This document shows, piece by piece, positions 9,429 through 18,015 of a stretch of 33,330 nucleotides of DNA. A program made the position numbers and the translations under genes. The stretch comes from Muribaculum sp. (GTDB lineage: Bacteria; Bacteroidota; Bacteroidia; Bacteroidales; Muribaculaceae): contig JAMPAV010000019.1 of NCBI GenBank assembly GCA_023667055.1, positions 1 through 33,330 on the forward strand. The letters are read 5' to 3'. Every line of letters starts with the position of its first letter. The first letter of the stretch is position 1. The notes under the pieces were generated by a model. That model worked only from the letters and a program-made list of their open reading frames with translations, was not told where the DNA came from and ran no database searches.

Positions 9429-9926
9429 ATGGCAACAGTTAAATTTTTTGGAGCTCCGGCTTCTACAGTCGGTGAGCTCCCCAAGGCTGGCGATAAAGCC
9501 CCTGATTTTGTTTTGACAGCGCAGGACCTTTCCGATTTCAATCTGGAATCTCTCAAAGGCAAGCGCGTGGTCCTGAATATATTCCCAAGCATTGACACTG
9601 ATGTGTGTGCCGCATCCGTGAGAAGATTTAATGTGGATGCTTCCAAACTCCCAAATACTGTGGTGGTTTGTGTGTCTGCCGATCTCCCGTTTGCTGCTAA
9701 ACGTTTCTGTTCTGTCAATGGCATTGAGAATGTATGCACCGGAAGCACTTTCCGCAGCGATTTCGGCAAGAAATATGGCGTGGAGTTTTCCGAAGGTATG
9801 TTTAAGGGTCTCATGGCTCGTTCGGTAGTAGTTATCGACACCGACGGCACCGTGCTCGGTTCGCAGTTTGTCGAAGAGCAGTCGCATGAACCCGACTATG
9901 CTTTTGTTGAGGGTCTTCTGAAATAA
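9429..9926 (+). CDS. tpx: Thiol peroxidase (atypical 2-Cys peroxiredoxin)
   Basis: Tpx reduces hydrogen peroxide and organic hydroperoxides with electrons from thioredoxin. The 165-residue protein matches the family along its whole length. The peroxidatic cysteine is C60 in FPSIDTDVCAASVRRF, with the conserved proline and threonine at P53 and T57; the resolving cysteine is C94 in AAKRFC. The gene starts 70 nt after the efflux channel gene, and I see no TAnnTTTG promoter box in that gap, so read-through from the efflux operon is possible. A strong bidirectional hairpin follows. Confidence 0.97.
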   Translation: MATVKFFGAPASTVGELPKAGDKAPDFVLTAQDLSDFNLESLKGKRVVLNIFPSIDTDVCAASVRRFNVDASKLPNTVVVCVSADLPFAAKRFCSVNGIENVCTGSTFRSDFGKKYGVEFSEGMFKGLMARSVVVIDTDGTVLGSQFVEEQSHEPDYAFVEGLLK

Positions 9927-9962
9927 TCAGTCCTCAACAAAATTATTAAATAACCTTTTATA

Positions 9963-9990
9963 GGGACGCCCTGCAGGGCGTCTCTTTTTA
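9963..9990. terminator. Rho-independent terminator between tpx and the helicase gene
   Basis: GACGCCC (9965-9971), loop TGCA, GGGCGTC (9976-9982), extended by flanking G-T and G-C pairs and followed by a run of five T. It sits between convergent genes: tpx ends at 9926 and the helicase stop is at 9995. It has a clear T-run for the + strand, and A-rich DNA on the other side may let it serve both. Confidence 0.88.
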
Positions 9991-9994
9991 TGCA

Positions 9995-12103
9995 TCATGC
10001 CGGTTTTATAACTCCCGGTATCAGCTGCCTCACCTTCTCTCCGAATCTCACCTTATACGACTTAGATATCGGGTCGTACGATTCCACTATTCCTTCCCCG
10101 AATATCCTGTGTGTCACTTTTGTGCCGGCTGTCATTACGCTTTCATCTCCTCCTCCAAGCTCCGTGTTAAGTTGGCGCACCATGTTCTTTGTCCCGTCAA
10201 GTAGCGACGGGTCCGGATTCCCTTCTGTCTGAATAAGTCCCTTCTCAATCTCGGATATGAAGCGTGAGGGATACTTCAGGGCTCCGTTCTCGTTTAGGTA
10301 CCCTTCCGAATCTGACAGATAAAGCATATCCTTTGCCCTTGTCACTGCCACATACATCAGCCTTCGCTCCTCTTCCTCTCCATCTATCCTTCGCTCACGT
10401 ATCGACCTGTGGTTGGGGAAAACCCCCTCCGTGAGTCCAAGTATAAACACGTTAGGAAACTCCAGACCCTTCGACTGGTGGATGGTCATAAGTCTCACTT
10501 TATCCTTGTCCTGTTGATGGTCGGTGTTGGTGTAGAGCGCAATCTCATGAAGATAATGGAACAAATCCGATTCCCCTTCCTCAAAACGTGTGGATTCAAA
10601 CTCTATCATCGAGTTGACAAGTTCTGCCACGTTTTCCAACCGTTCCTCTTCTTCGTCCGTACGGTACATCGTGTCAAGTCCACTCGTCTTCATCAGTCTT
10701 TCCGTGAGGTCAGACACTTTCAGTCCCTCGGCTATGGCCTTGGCATTTTCTATAAGTTCTATAAATTCCCTTATTGGCTTTTTTCCGAAGGTAGGGGTGT
10801 CTATATGTCTTTTCAGTGTCGGATAGAGTGAGTCGGACTCAGATTCTGCCAACTGCTTCAATTTTGATAGGGTAGCGGTGCCAAACTTCCTGGCAGGCAC
10901 ATTCACTATTCGGGTAAACGCCATGTCGTCATGCTCGTTGGCCGTCAGCCTGAGATACGATATTATGTCCTTGATTTCTTTGCGCTCGAAAAATCTTACG
11001 CCGCCCCACACCGTGTAGGGTATCTTCCGCTTCAGCAGGGATTGCTCTATCCGGCGCGACTGGAAGGAACTTCTGTATAAGACGGCTGAGTCTGAGAATT
11101 TCTTGTTTTCAAGTATGCTCGCCTCTATCGTGTTGGCTATGCTTTCGGCTTCATCTGTGTCTGACTTGAAATGATGCCAGATCGGCAGCCGCTCGTTGAG
11201 TCTCAGAGCTGTCAGTTCCTTACGTATGCGATTCTTGTTGTGACCTATTATGCTGTTGGCCACTGCAAGTATGTCGGGGGTGCTGCGGTAGTTAAGGTCC
11301 AGTATTATGTCGGTTTCGGCGCGGAAATTGACAAAGGTTTTTGGCGATGCTCCCCGCCATTCATATATGGCCTGGTCGGGGTCGCCCACCACAAAGAGAT
11401 TCTCGTGGTGTGAGGCAAGTATCTCTATCAGTTTCCAGTCGTCGCCGCTGCAGTCTTGCACCTCATCCACCATCACGTAGTTCAGTTTCTCACACCAGTA
11501 TTTGCGCGAGTCGGCAAAATGTGTCAGAATGTAGGTGGCTATGTAGATTATGTCGTCATAGTCGAGCGCAAACTGTTTGCGCTGAAGCTGTATGTAGCGG
11601 ATTTTGGCATCCGGAGCATCCCCTGTCGCTCCAGGAAGCAGATATTCCGAGATATATCTGTCGGGGTCATAACCTTTGTAGGCTGCCACATCTTTCAGCA
11701 GCCTCTCTGCGGTGTTCTTCTTGCGGTCTATTCCAAACTCCTGCATCGCTTCCTTTGCAAGGTCTTTGGCATCACTTTCATCGATGATGACAAAATTCTT
11801 CGGATAACCTATCTTGTAGATTTCTCTCCTCAGAAGTTTCACGCAAAAACTGTGTATCGTGCAGATAAGGTCGTTCACATCGCCCCTATCTACCATTCCG
11901 GCAATCCTGTGCTTCATCTCCTGTGCCGCCTTGTTGGTGAAGGTAAGGCAAAGGACATTGCCGGGTGCAATGCCAAGTTCGTTTACGAGAAATGCAAATC
12001 TATGGGCAAGAACGCGCGTCTTGCCCGACCCGGCACCGGCCACGACGCGGACACGTCCTTCCGTTGCCTCCATTGCCTGTGTCTGTTTCTCGTTTAACTC
12101 CAA
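9995..12103 (-). CDS. ATP-dependent DNA helicase, UvrD/PcrA type (SF1A)
   Basis: This is a 3'-5' DNA helicase of the UvrD/Rep/PcrA family, acting in repair and in removing proteins from DNA. Motifs in order: Q-motif LNEKQ, Walker A AGAGSGKT (about 22-29), Walker B/motif II as DEVQD, motif III VVGDPDQAIYEWRGA, motif IV around LNYRST, motif V TIHQSKGLEF and motif VI MYVAVTRAKD. The C-terminal segment KVTHRIFGEGIVESYD resembles the PcrA/UvrD Tudor-like domain that contacts RNA polymerase. At 702 aa it is slightly short for UvrD but looks complete. The start is unusual: no ATG precedes the Q-motif, and the first usable codon is TTG at 12103. It is the last gene of the porV-ispF-helicase set. Confidence 0.93.
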   Translation of the reverse strand: MELNEKQTQAMEATEGRVRVVAGAGSGKTRVLAHRFAFLVNELGIAPGNVLCLTFTNKAAQEMKHRIAGMVDRGDVNDLICTIHSFCVKLLRREIYKIGYPKNFVIIDESDAKDLAKEAMQEFGIDRKKNTAERLLKDVAAYKGYDPDRYISEYLLPGATGDAPDAKIRYIQLQRKQFALDYDDIIYIATYILTHFADSRKYWCEKLNYVMVDEVQDCSGDDWKLIEILASHHENLFVVGDPDQAIYEWRGASPKTFVNFRAETDIILDLNYRSTPDILAVANSIIGHNKNRIRKELTALRLNERLPIWHHFKSDTDEAESIANTIEASILENKKFSDSAVLYRSSFQSRRIEQSLLKRKIPYTVWGGVRFFERKEIKDIISYLRLTANEHDDMAFTRIVNVPARKFGTATLSKLKQLAESESDSLYPTLKRHIDTPTFGKKPIREFIELIENAKAIAEGLKVSDLTERLMKTSGLDTMYRTDEEEERLENVAELVNSMIEFESTRFEEGESDLFHYLHEIALYTNTDHQQDKDKVRLMTIHQSKGLEFPNVFILGLTEGVFPNHRSIRERRIDGEEEERRLMYVAVTRAKDMLYLSDSEGYLNENGALKYPSRFISEIEKGLIQTEGNPDPSLLDGTKNMVRQLNTELGGGDESVMTAGTKVTHRIFGEGIVESYDPISKSYKVRFGEKVRQLIPGVIKPA

Positions 12104-12120
12104 ATCAAGTCGTACCGTTA

Positions 12121-12160
12121 TATCTCCCTAATTCCCCTGAAATATCCCTATTACCCCTGA
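12121..12160. repeat. Imperfect 20-bp tandem duplication with periodic G-tracts at the ispF 3' end
   Basis: Two 20-bp units (12121-12140 and 12141-12160) match at about 16 of 20 positions; each holds a CCCTA and a CCCCTGA. On the mRNA (minus) strand this gives four GGG/GGGG tracts about 10 nt apart. The ispF stop codon (12151-12153) lies inside the repeat. Confidence 0.7.
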
Positions 12161-12633
12161 TTCTTCTCAAGCAAACACACTGCGAGTGCCGAGATTCCTT
12201 CCATTCGCCCCGTAAATCCCAATTTCTCTGTGGTGGTGGCCTTAACCGATACCTGATCCACATCCGCGTTCATCACTTCTGCAAGTTTCAGACGCATCGA
12301 ATCTATATATGGACGGAATTTAGGTGACTCGGCGCAGATTGTAATGTCGCAGTTTCCGAGTTTATAACCATATTCTCTCACAAGATCCATCACATGCGAG
12401 AGAAGTATTTTGCTGTCTATACCCTTGTATTTTGGGTCTGAATCCGGAAAATGTTTCCCTATGTCGCCGAGCGCAATGGCCCCGAGCAGGGCATCGCAAA
12501 GCGCGTGTATGGCCACATCTGCATCGCTGTGACCCAAAAGTCCGTGTGTATGTGGTATCTTCACCCCGCACATCCACAGATCGCGGTCTTCCACAAGTCT
12601 GTGCACATCATATCCCTGTCCAATTCTTATCAT
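12151..12633 (-). CDS. ispF: 2-C-methyl-D-erythritol 2,4-cyclodiphosphate synthase
   Basis: IspF makes 2-C-methyl-D-erythritol 2,4-cyclodiphosphate from CDP-ME 2-phosphate in the MEP pathway to isoprenoids (cytosol, homotrimer, zinc). The zinc ligands are visible at D9 and H11 (GYDVHRL) and H43 ([11 protein letters not shown]). The family signature near GHSDADV and the C-terminal [19 protein letters not shown] are present. The 160-aa length is standard. ATG 12633 is the clear start. It lies between porV and the helicase gene on the same strand, with gaps of about 67 and 47 nt, each filled by a short repeat array. Confidence 0.97.
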   Translation of the reverse strand: MIRIGQGYDVHRLVEDRDLWMCGVKIPHTHGLLGHSDADVAIHALCDALLGAIALGDIGKHFPDSDPKYKGIDSKILLSHVMDLVREYGYKLGNCDITICAESPKFRPYIDSMRLKLAEVMNADVDQVSVKATTTEKLGFTGRMEGISALAVCLLEKNQG

Positions 12634-12645
12634 GTCTCGTATTTT

Positions 12646-12698
12646 AACCTTATAACCCTATAACCTCATAACCCTCACGTTTCGCAACGCGAAACGTG
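12646..12698. repeat. 8-bp x 4 repeat array plus hairpin just after porV
   Basis: Four 8-bp units of the form AACCYYAT/AACCCTCA occupy 12646-12677, giving G-tracts at exactly 8-nt spacing on the mRNA strand. Directly between them and the porV stop is a perfect hairpin: CACGTTTCGC (12676-12685), 3-nt loop, GCGAAACGTG (12689-12698), only 2 nt past the stop. No U-run follows the hairpin in the porV direction, so it is a weak terminator candidate and may instead stabilise the porV mRNA end. Confidence 0.75.
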
Positions 12699-12700
12699 AA

Positions 12701-13939
12701 TCACCTCCGTTTTCCAAGCAAATCGCGTATGCCATCCATGTCGAAACTCAATGTGAATCGCATGGTCTGGTCAAGGGGTGAACTCTGTGCCGTGGCAAGC
12801 ATATATGATGCGTCAAGTCTTACCACATTAAGCGAGAATCCCGCGCCGAATCCGAAGTAACTGCGTCCGCCTTTCGCTGCATTCTCATAGTTGTATCCCA
12901 TGCGTACGAAAAACTGATCATTGTAGGAATATTCGCCGCCTATCGACACATTGATTTCTTTCAACTCCTCTGAAAATCCTCCGGGCGCATCCGAGAAACT
13001 CTTGAATATACCGGAGATTGGCGACATTGTCTCCCATTTCTGAAGGGCATCTTCAAAAGCTTCAGCATTCTGTGCCTCATCTTTCTCCGGGTCATAATAT
13101 GCCCCTCCGGGGTTGATGTAGTCGCTTTCGCGAGGTTTTGTCGGTACAAGAAGCTTGTTCAGGTCAAGTCCTATCGACAGCAAATTGTAGTCGGCAAGAG
13201 GGAAGGTGAAGTTGGTTCCGAGCCTAAGGTTTGTCGGCAGATAATAGTAGTTGGTGCCGTGGTCGTAACTTACCTTGGATCCGATGTTGCTGATGTTGAA
13301 TCCCCAGCTCCACTGGCACTCGCTGCGCCCAATCATCGGGTAGGTGGTGTAATATCCGCTCAGGTCAACAGCAAACGCGGACCCGGCTGTATTGGTCTCC
13401 CCTGAATATGAGTCTTCGTATGACAAATCGGAAAGTATATATCGCAACACGACTCCCATACCGAATTTCTCACTCAACTTACGTGAATAACCGAAGTCTA
13501 TTGCAAATTCGTATGGATTGATGGTGTTGGCCCCCGCTCCTTCATTCACAATTACTTCGCCGAGCGAAAAATAGCGAAGCGAGGCGCTTATGGCCTGGTT
13601 GTCGGAACTGCCGAGCTTCATGTATCCGCTCACGTCTGCAAGAAATATGTCGTTCACTATCTTGCGAAGCCAAGGTGTGTAGCTTAGGCCGACGCCTCCC
13701 TGTGAATATGCAAATGCGTATTTCGACGGATTCCAAAACTGTGCATTGATGTCGGCATCCGTGGCTGCTCCAAGGTTGCCCATGGCGCTTCCTCGTGCAT
13801 CCGGAGTGATGCTAAGTGTGGTCACACCTGTCTGGATCGGGTTGAATTCCTGATCTTTTATGTCATTGCCGCTTTGGGCGAAAGCAGACATCGAAATCAG
13901 TGATGCTGCTATCCCACTTATTATTTTTGTAGTGTTCAT
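12701..13939 (-). CDS. porV: Type IX secretion outer-membrane protein PorV (LptO)
   Basis: PorV is the outer-membrane shuttle of the T9SS: it takes cargo with a C-terminal sorting domain from the translocon and presents it to PorU. The 412-residue product has a signal peptide (cleavage expected after SAFA, before QSGND), followed by a FadL-like beta-barrel. The early region IQTGVTTLSITPDARGSAMGNLGAAT and the NAQFWNPSKYAF segment are typical PorV features. The barrel runs to a terminal strand near FTLSFDMDGIRDLLGKRR. It follows the FAH-like gene and has its own -7 box, so it can be expressed separately from porU. Confidence 0.94.
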   Translation of the reverse strand: MNTTKIISGIAASLISMSAFAQSGNDIKDQEFNPIQTGVTTLSITPDARGSAMGNLGAATDADINAQFWNPSKYAFAYSQGGVGLSYTPWLRKIVNDIFLADVSGYMKLGSSDNQAISASLRYFSLGEVIVNEGAGANTINPYEFAIDFGYSRKLSEKFGMGVVLRYILSDLSYEDSYSGETNTAGSAFAVDLSGYYTTYPMIGRSECQWSWGFNISNIGSKVSYDHGTNYYYLPTNLRLGTNFTFPLADYNLLSIGLDLNKLLVPTKPRESDYINPGGAYYDPEKDEAQNAEAFEDALQKWETMSPISGIFKSFSDAPGGFSEELKEINVSIGGEYSYNDQFFVRMGYNYENAAKGGRSYFGFGAGFSLNVVRLDASYMLATAQSSPLDQTMRFTLSFDMDGIRDLLGKRR

Positions 13940-13951
13940 GAATTATTAACG

Positions 13952-13959
13952 CAAAGATA
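13952..13959 (-). promoter_or_regulatory. porV promoter -7 box
   Basis: Minus-strand TATCTTTG matches the Bacteroidetes -7 consensus TAnnTTTG and ends 12 nt before the porV ATG, implying a leader of only about 8 nt. I find no convincing -33 TTG at the expected spacing. Confidence 0.6.
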
Positions 13960-13969
13960 AGGTCATTTA

Positions 13970-14578
13970 TTATCGTATGTTGAATTTTAGGACTTCTTCT
14001 TCTCCAAGCTTCAATATCATTCTTTCGCCGGGATGCAACTTTGGTCCTGATTCTTTTACGCCGGTCAATATTATGTCGCCGGTCTTTAGTGCGTTGTCTC
14101 TGCTGATGTCGCTGATGATCTTTTCAAGGTGGCCTGTGGTCTCTTCTGTCGCTATGTCGATGCAGGTTGTCTCTCCTTCGCTCTGATGCAGCATTTCTGC
14201 TTTGGTCTCGGCTATGGCATTGAAATCGACATGGCGGAACGACCCTATCGCCACACTGCGGTCGTAGCTTATGGCCTTTGACCATGGTAGCCCCGACTTC
14301 CTGAGTTTTTCCAGCATGTCTGTGGCCACCATCAATGTAGCCGGCGCTATTGCATCCACATAGCGGTGTGCGAATCGCGGTGAGATGCTTTTGCCAAGTT
14401 TCCCTATCCTCAGGGCAAGTGCTCCACGTGCCTCGAACCTCTCGGCGAAGTCCGGCACAAAATAAGGATTGCCTCCCTGCAATATTGCGGAGGCGGATAT
14501 CACACTCCATAAAGAATCCCCTTCCGGGGATTCTTTATCTGATGATATGAGATTGTCAACTATTGCGTAGATCGTCAT
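13970..14578 (-). CDS. FAH-fold protein, apparently lacking the family's metal ligands
   Basis: The 202-residue protein resembles the fumarylacetoacetate hydrolase C-terminal domain family: the landmark IGKLGKSIS (58-66), the following helix ending in RYVDAI, and a late LKTGDIILTGVKESGPKLHPGE that matches the family's GDxxLTG...PG segment. Active members bind a divalent metal through an E-x-E pair before IGK and an Asp after the helix. Aligned by eye, these positions here are R51, A53 and L82, so catalysis in the usual way is doubtful. It sits between porU (4-bp ATGA overlap with the porU stop) and porV, suggesting a role tied to secretion or simply conserved linkage. A distantly related enzyme with shifted ligands remains possible. 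Confidence 0.7.
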   Translation of the reverse strand: MTIYAIVDNLISSDKESPEGDSLWSVISASAILQGGNPYFVPDFAERFEARGALALRIGKLGKSISPRFAHRYVDAIAPATLMVATDMLEKLRKSGLPWSKAISYDRSVAIGSFRHVDFNAIAETKAEMLHQSEGETTCIDIATEETTGHLEKIISDISRDNALKTGDIILTGVKESGPKLHPGERMILKLGEEEVLKFNIR

Positions 14579-17500
14579 TTTGCCGGTATTCCAATTTTTT
14601 TACTCATCGAATTGGCTAATCCGTCGCTGGTGGTTATGGTGGCTCGCATCACGTAGATTCCTCTGTTCAGTCGCTTGCCGCCGTGGTCCTTGAGATCCCA
14701 TGAGTAACTTACCGAACTGTCTCTGCCGGATAATATGCTGCGGTCCATGCTCCAAAGCAAATCGCCGTTAAGACTGAAACACTCAAACTTGCAGTCTAAT
14801 TTGCTCTGCGACCTGTCGGAGGTCGCCTTCAGTGTCACCATGTCGCTCGTCGGATTGTAATATGCTGTGAATTCTGATATTTCCGGCTTCAGGTTGATGC
14901 CTACCATGAATTTTATTGTCTCGCTGCTTGAATTGTTGGCATTGTCCCACACGGTCAGTGTCAACTCATGCTCTCCGGGCTCGAGGTTACTGATAGGGTA
15001 GGATATGCTTCCCTTACCTTCTTCTTCCGTGTCCGGCACGAAGTAATTCCCAAGGTCCTCAAACACTTGGGTGTTGTCAAGCACAAGGCTCATCTTGTGC
15101 CCGATGCCTGCATCTGAGATGTTGATACCACTTGCATCCTTGAAAGAGGCCATGGCCACCGGATTCGAATGTACCAAATCGCCGTCTGTGAAGGTGTATG
15201 AGTTTATCACGAAATTCTCTATCTCCGGCCCCTCTGTGTCTGTACCTGCCGATTCATCATAGCCATACACATACAGCCGTTCCGTAGAGCCGGTAGCTTC
15301 CTTCTTTATGCTGCTGTCGTATGCATATACTGTCAGTAATGCCGGGGTGTAGTTGTTGGATATCTCTGATGGCATGAGTATGGTGGCAGACCATTCTCCG
15401 TTGCGGGCCTGGGTGCTTCCCGTAGCAAGTTTCACGTTGCGGTCTTCGTATTTTCTCTCCAAGCCGTCTTTTCCCCATCCATGCGTGGTGATACTTTTTT
15501 CTGCATCGTACAGCACGTACTGCACCGGACCGTTGAAATCCACGGTGTTCCCTTCGGTATCAACGATTTTTCCGGAGATGCTGACGCTTGATCGTGCCAT
15601 GACTGTCGGTGAATCTGCTTGCTCCGTGGCAACCGGACTGCCGGCTATCGAGTCTATCCTGACTGTATAGTGTGCCACTGGCATTCTGAGCGCCGGGTCT
15701 CCAAACAGATGATAGCGGTTCATATTGTCGTCGCGCGATGTGCAGTTGTTTTTTCCATGCCTCAATATGTCACCGATTCTTTGTCCGTGCCCGTCTGACG
15801 CTCTTCTCATAAACTGGTCGGATATTGAATTGGTGATGTCCTTGTTCTTTGCTATATACACTGTCCTGCTCGGTGTAATCACTGCTATGGCACCGCCTGC
15901 AGTATTCGATAGCATAACCTCCGCTCCGCTCACCGACTCGGCATCCCACTTGCCAAAACTGCACGTTGCTGCGTATAATATGGGTAAATGCTGGTTCGAC
16001 ATTGTTGTGATGTCGTTCCATGTCAGAAGCTTCTCATGTCCCCACTCCTTGGGATTGGCATGTCCGATATAGTTGATCAGGAAGATTCCTTCCTTTTCCC
16101 ATTTGTTGAGCATACGCTCTTTGGCATCCGGAAATTCCAGTCCGGTGCCGGTGTTCTTCTGTTCGAATGCGTCAAGATAGACTCGCTCGTATGCACAGTG
16201 TGGCCCTGCTCCCGATTTTTGCATCCACTCTATCGACAACTGGGCCTGGTCCAGGTGCTGGGCGCTGTCTCCATCGTCTGCAATCACCATCACATTGTTG
16301 CGCCAAACTCCATAGTTGGGATTGTTGATATAGTTCTCAAGTTTATCCACTATGGCCTGTGCCTCTTGTAGCGATGTCACGGGGTATCGTCCAACGCCTA
16401 TGTTCATCTTGCGTTGGTAGAATGTGCGTACTGCAGTCTCATCCTCAAGCATGCCTATGTAGTCGTCGGTGCAATATGAAGATGTCTCTGTATAGGCCCC
16501 TGATGATTGCCATATCAGTGTGTTGGGATAGCTCAGCTTTTGTGTCTCGGGATTCTTGCGCTTCTGGTCGTAAGTGGGACGCCCCATCAGAAGACAATAG
16601 CCGGTCTTCGACCCTTCTTTACTTGCCTCGCCCCTGTCATACCACATTTTAAGCAGTTTCCTGAATGCCGAAAGATCGGGATGCCCGCCGGAAAACTCGT
16701 TGTATATTCTTTCGGGTGTCAGCACATGCACTGTCATTCCGTCGTTCTCCCTGTGTATATTTGCTATCCTTTCGGCTGCGGATGTAAACATGTCTGGCGA
16801 TATTATCACCATGTCGGGGGTCGATAGTGCATGGATATTCTGGTTGGCTACCTTGCCTCGTCCCGCTACGCTCGCTCCTTTCACGTCCGGATTAAACGCT
16901 ATGAATTCACGCAGCCCTGATTTTGGCACGCCTATTGTCAGAGTGTTGTCGGTCGAGTCATAGTTCCCCTTTGCTATCTTTATGTTCGCCGGGTCTGTCA
17001 CATCCCATATCACTGTGTTTTCCGTTGCTCCGCTTATCTTATAGGCCATGGGCGTTTTTGCATTGATGTGGAAATACAACTTGGAGTCTCTCATCTGAAG
17101 ATTCTTCGCGTATTCTACCTCTATCCAATCAAGCCTTGCCATGCTGACTACTCCTGCTTGGGAATATTCTATGTTGAGTGTCAGTGATGTTCCCGCATCC
17201 GTAATGTTTTTTGTAGTGGTCGTGGCGCGGTAATATTGCTCGCTCGATGTCACTGCTGCGATTTTGTCTGTGTTGGTTGACGGCAGTCGGTTGCCGTTGG
17301 CGCTGACAAGTATGCTCGACTGGCCTGTGGCATTTGTCGCAAACTTCACTCTCACCTTGGCATTGCCATCGGCATTGTCCGTGAGGTCGAATTTGAAATC
17401 TTGTGATTTGGCTGAGCGGAAGTCTTCTCCTAAATATTCCCTTCCGGATTCTGCACTCTGTATCAGGTCCTGCTCATGCACTAATTGTTGTATGAAAGTC

Positions 17501-18015
17501 GTGGCCTCGTTCATCCCGGTTGTGTCTGTCAGGTCAATGGTCTCGCTCTCGCCGGCCGGTGCCTTGTCGCTCAGAAAATAATAGGAGGACTCGCAATAGG
17601 GATTCATGACATGGTCGAAATTCATCATGGTTGATGTCGCTGTCTGTATGCCAATATATCCTGTGGCATAGAATAAGATGCTCCCATCTGCTTTGCGTAT
17701 CACAGGGGTCGGCGGTATGTCGTCCGGCAAGTCTGTGCTCAGTGCCTCTGATGTCATGCGACCTCCATAGCCATACACATACACTTTGCTCGGATCATCA
17801 AATCCCAGACTCTTTAGATTCTGGCGGGTTAGTGTCTGGATGCCGGGGCTGATGGCCTCTATCTTTACCCACTTGCCATCTGAAAATGCTGATGACCCGG
17901 CATATTTTTCCGGATTGGCTGCATTAATATTTATGATACAACTGATTGATATCACCGATACCAATCCCATGAGTCGTATGGTCATTGCTTTAAGAGAAAT
18001 AATATGTAGTTTCAC
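14575..18015 (-). CDS. porU: Type IX secretion C-terminal signal peptidase/sortase PorU (C25 gingipain-like)
   Basis: PorU is the cell-surface cysteine protease that cuts off T9SS sorting domains and attaches cargo to A-LPS. The catalytic pair is visible: His in NYIGHANPKEWGHE (H652 counted from the GTG) and Cys in YAATCSFGKWD (C685). The approximately 1140-aa length fits the family. A Sec signal peptide is present. The start is uncertain: GTG at 18015 overlaps the upstream stop as GTGA, whereas ATG at 17985 gives a cleaner signal peptide (MTIRLMGLVSVISISC). The C-terminal domain (ISEFTAYYNPTSDMVTLKAT onward) is sorting-domain-like; PorU is known to keep its own. It is translationally coupled to the muramidase gene upstream and the FAH-like gene downstream. 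Confidence 0.93.
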   Translation of the reverse strand: MKLHIISLKAMTIRLMGLVSVISISCIININAANPEKYAGSSAFSDGKWVKIEAISPGIQTLTRQNLKSLGFDDPSKVYVYGYGGRMTSEALSTDLPDDIPPTPVIRKADGSILFYATGYIGIQTATSTMMNFDHVMNPYCESSYYFLSDKAPAGESETIDLTDTTGMNEATTFIQQLVHEQDLIQSAESGREYLGEDFRSAKSQDFKFDLTDNADGNAKVRVKFATNATGQSSILVSANGNRLPSTNTDKIAAVTSSEQYYRATTTTKNITDAGTSLTLNIEYSQAGVVSMARLDWIEVEYAKNLQMRDSKLYFHINAKTPMAYKISGATENTVIWDVTDPANIKIAKGNYDSTDNTLTIGVPKSGLREFIAFNPDVKGASVAGRGKVANQNIHALSTPDMVIISPDMFTSAAERIANIHRENDGMTVHVLTPERIYNEFSGGHPDLSAFRKLLKMWYDRGEASKEGSKTGYCLLMGRPTYDQKRKNPETQKLSYPNTLIWQSSGAYTETSSYCTDDYIGMLEDETAVRTFYQRKMNIGVGRYPVTSLQEAQAIVDKLENYINNPNYGVWRNNVMVIADDGDSAQHLDQAQLSIEWMQKSGAGPHCAYERVYLDAFEQKNTGTGLEFPDAKERMLNKWEKEGIFLINYIGHANPKEWGHEKLLTWNDITTMSNQHLPILYAATCSFGKWDAESVSGAEVMLSNTAGGAIAVITPSRTVYIAKNKDITNSISDQFMRRASDGHGQRIGDILRHGKNNCTSRDDNMNRYHLFGDPALRMPVAHYTVRIDSIAGSPVATEQADSPTVMARSSVSISGKIVDTEGNTVDFNGPVQYVLYDAEKSITTHGWGKDGLERKYEDRNVKLATGSTQARNGEWSATILMPSEISNNYTPALLTVYAYDSSIKKEATGSTERLYVYGYDESAGTDTEGPEIENFVINSYTFTDGDLVHSNPVAMASFKDASGINISDAGIGHKMSLVLDNTQVFEDLGNYFVPDTEEEGKGSISYPISNLEPGEHELTLTVWDNANNSSSETIKFMVGINLKPEISEFTAYYNPTSDMVTLKATSDRSQSKLDCKFECFSLNGDLLWSMDRSILSGRDSSVSYSWDLKDHGGKRLNRGIYVMRATITTSDGLANSMSKKIGIPAK

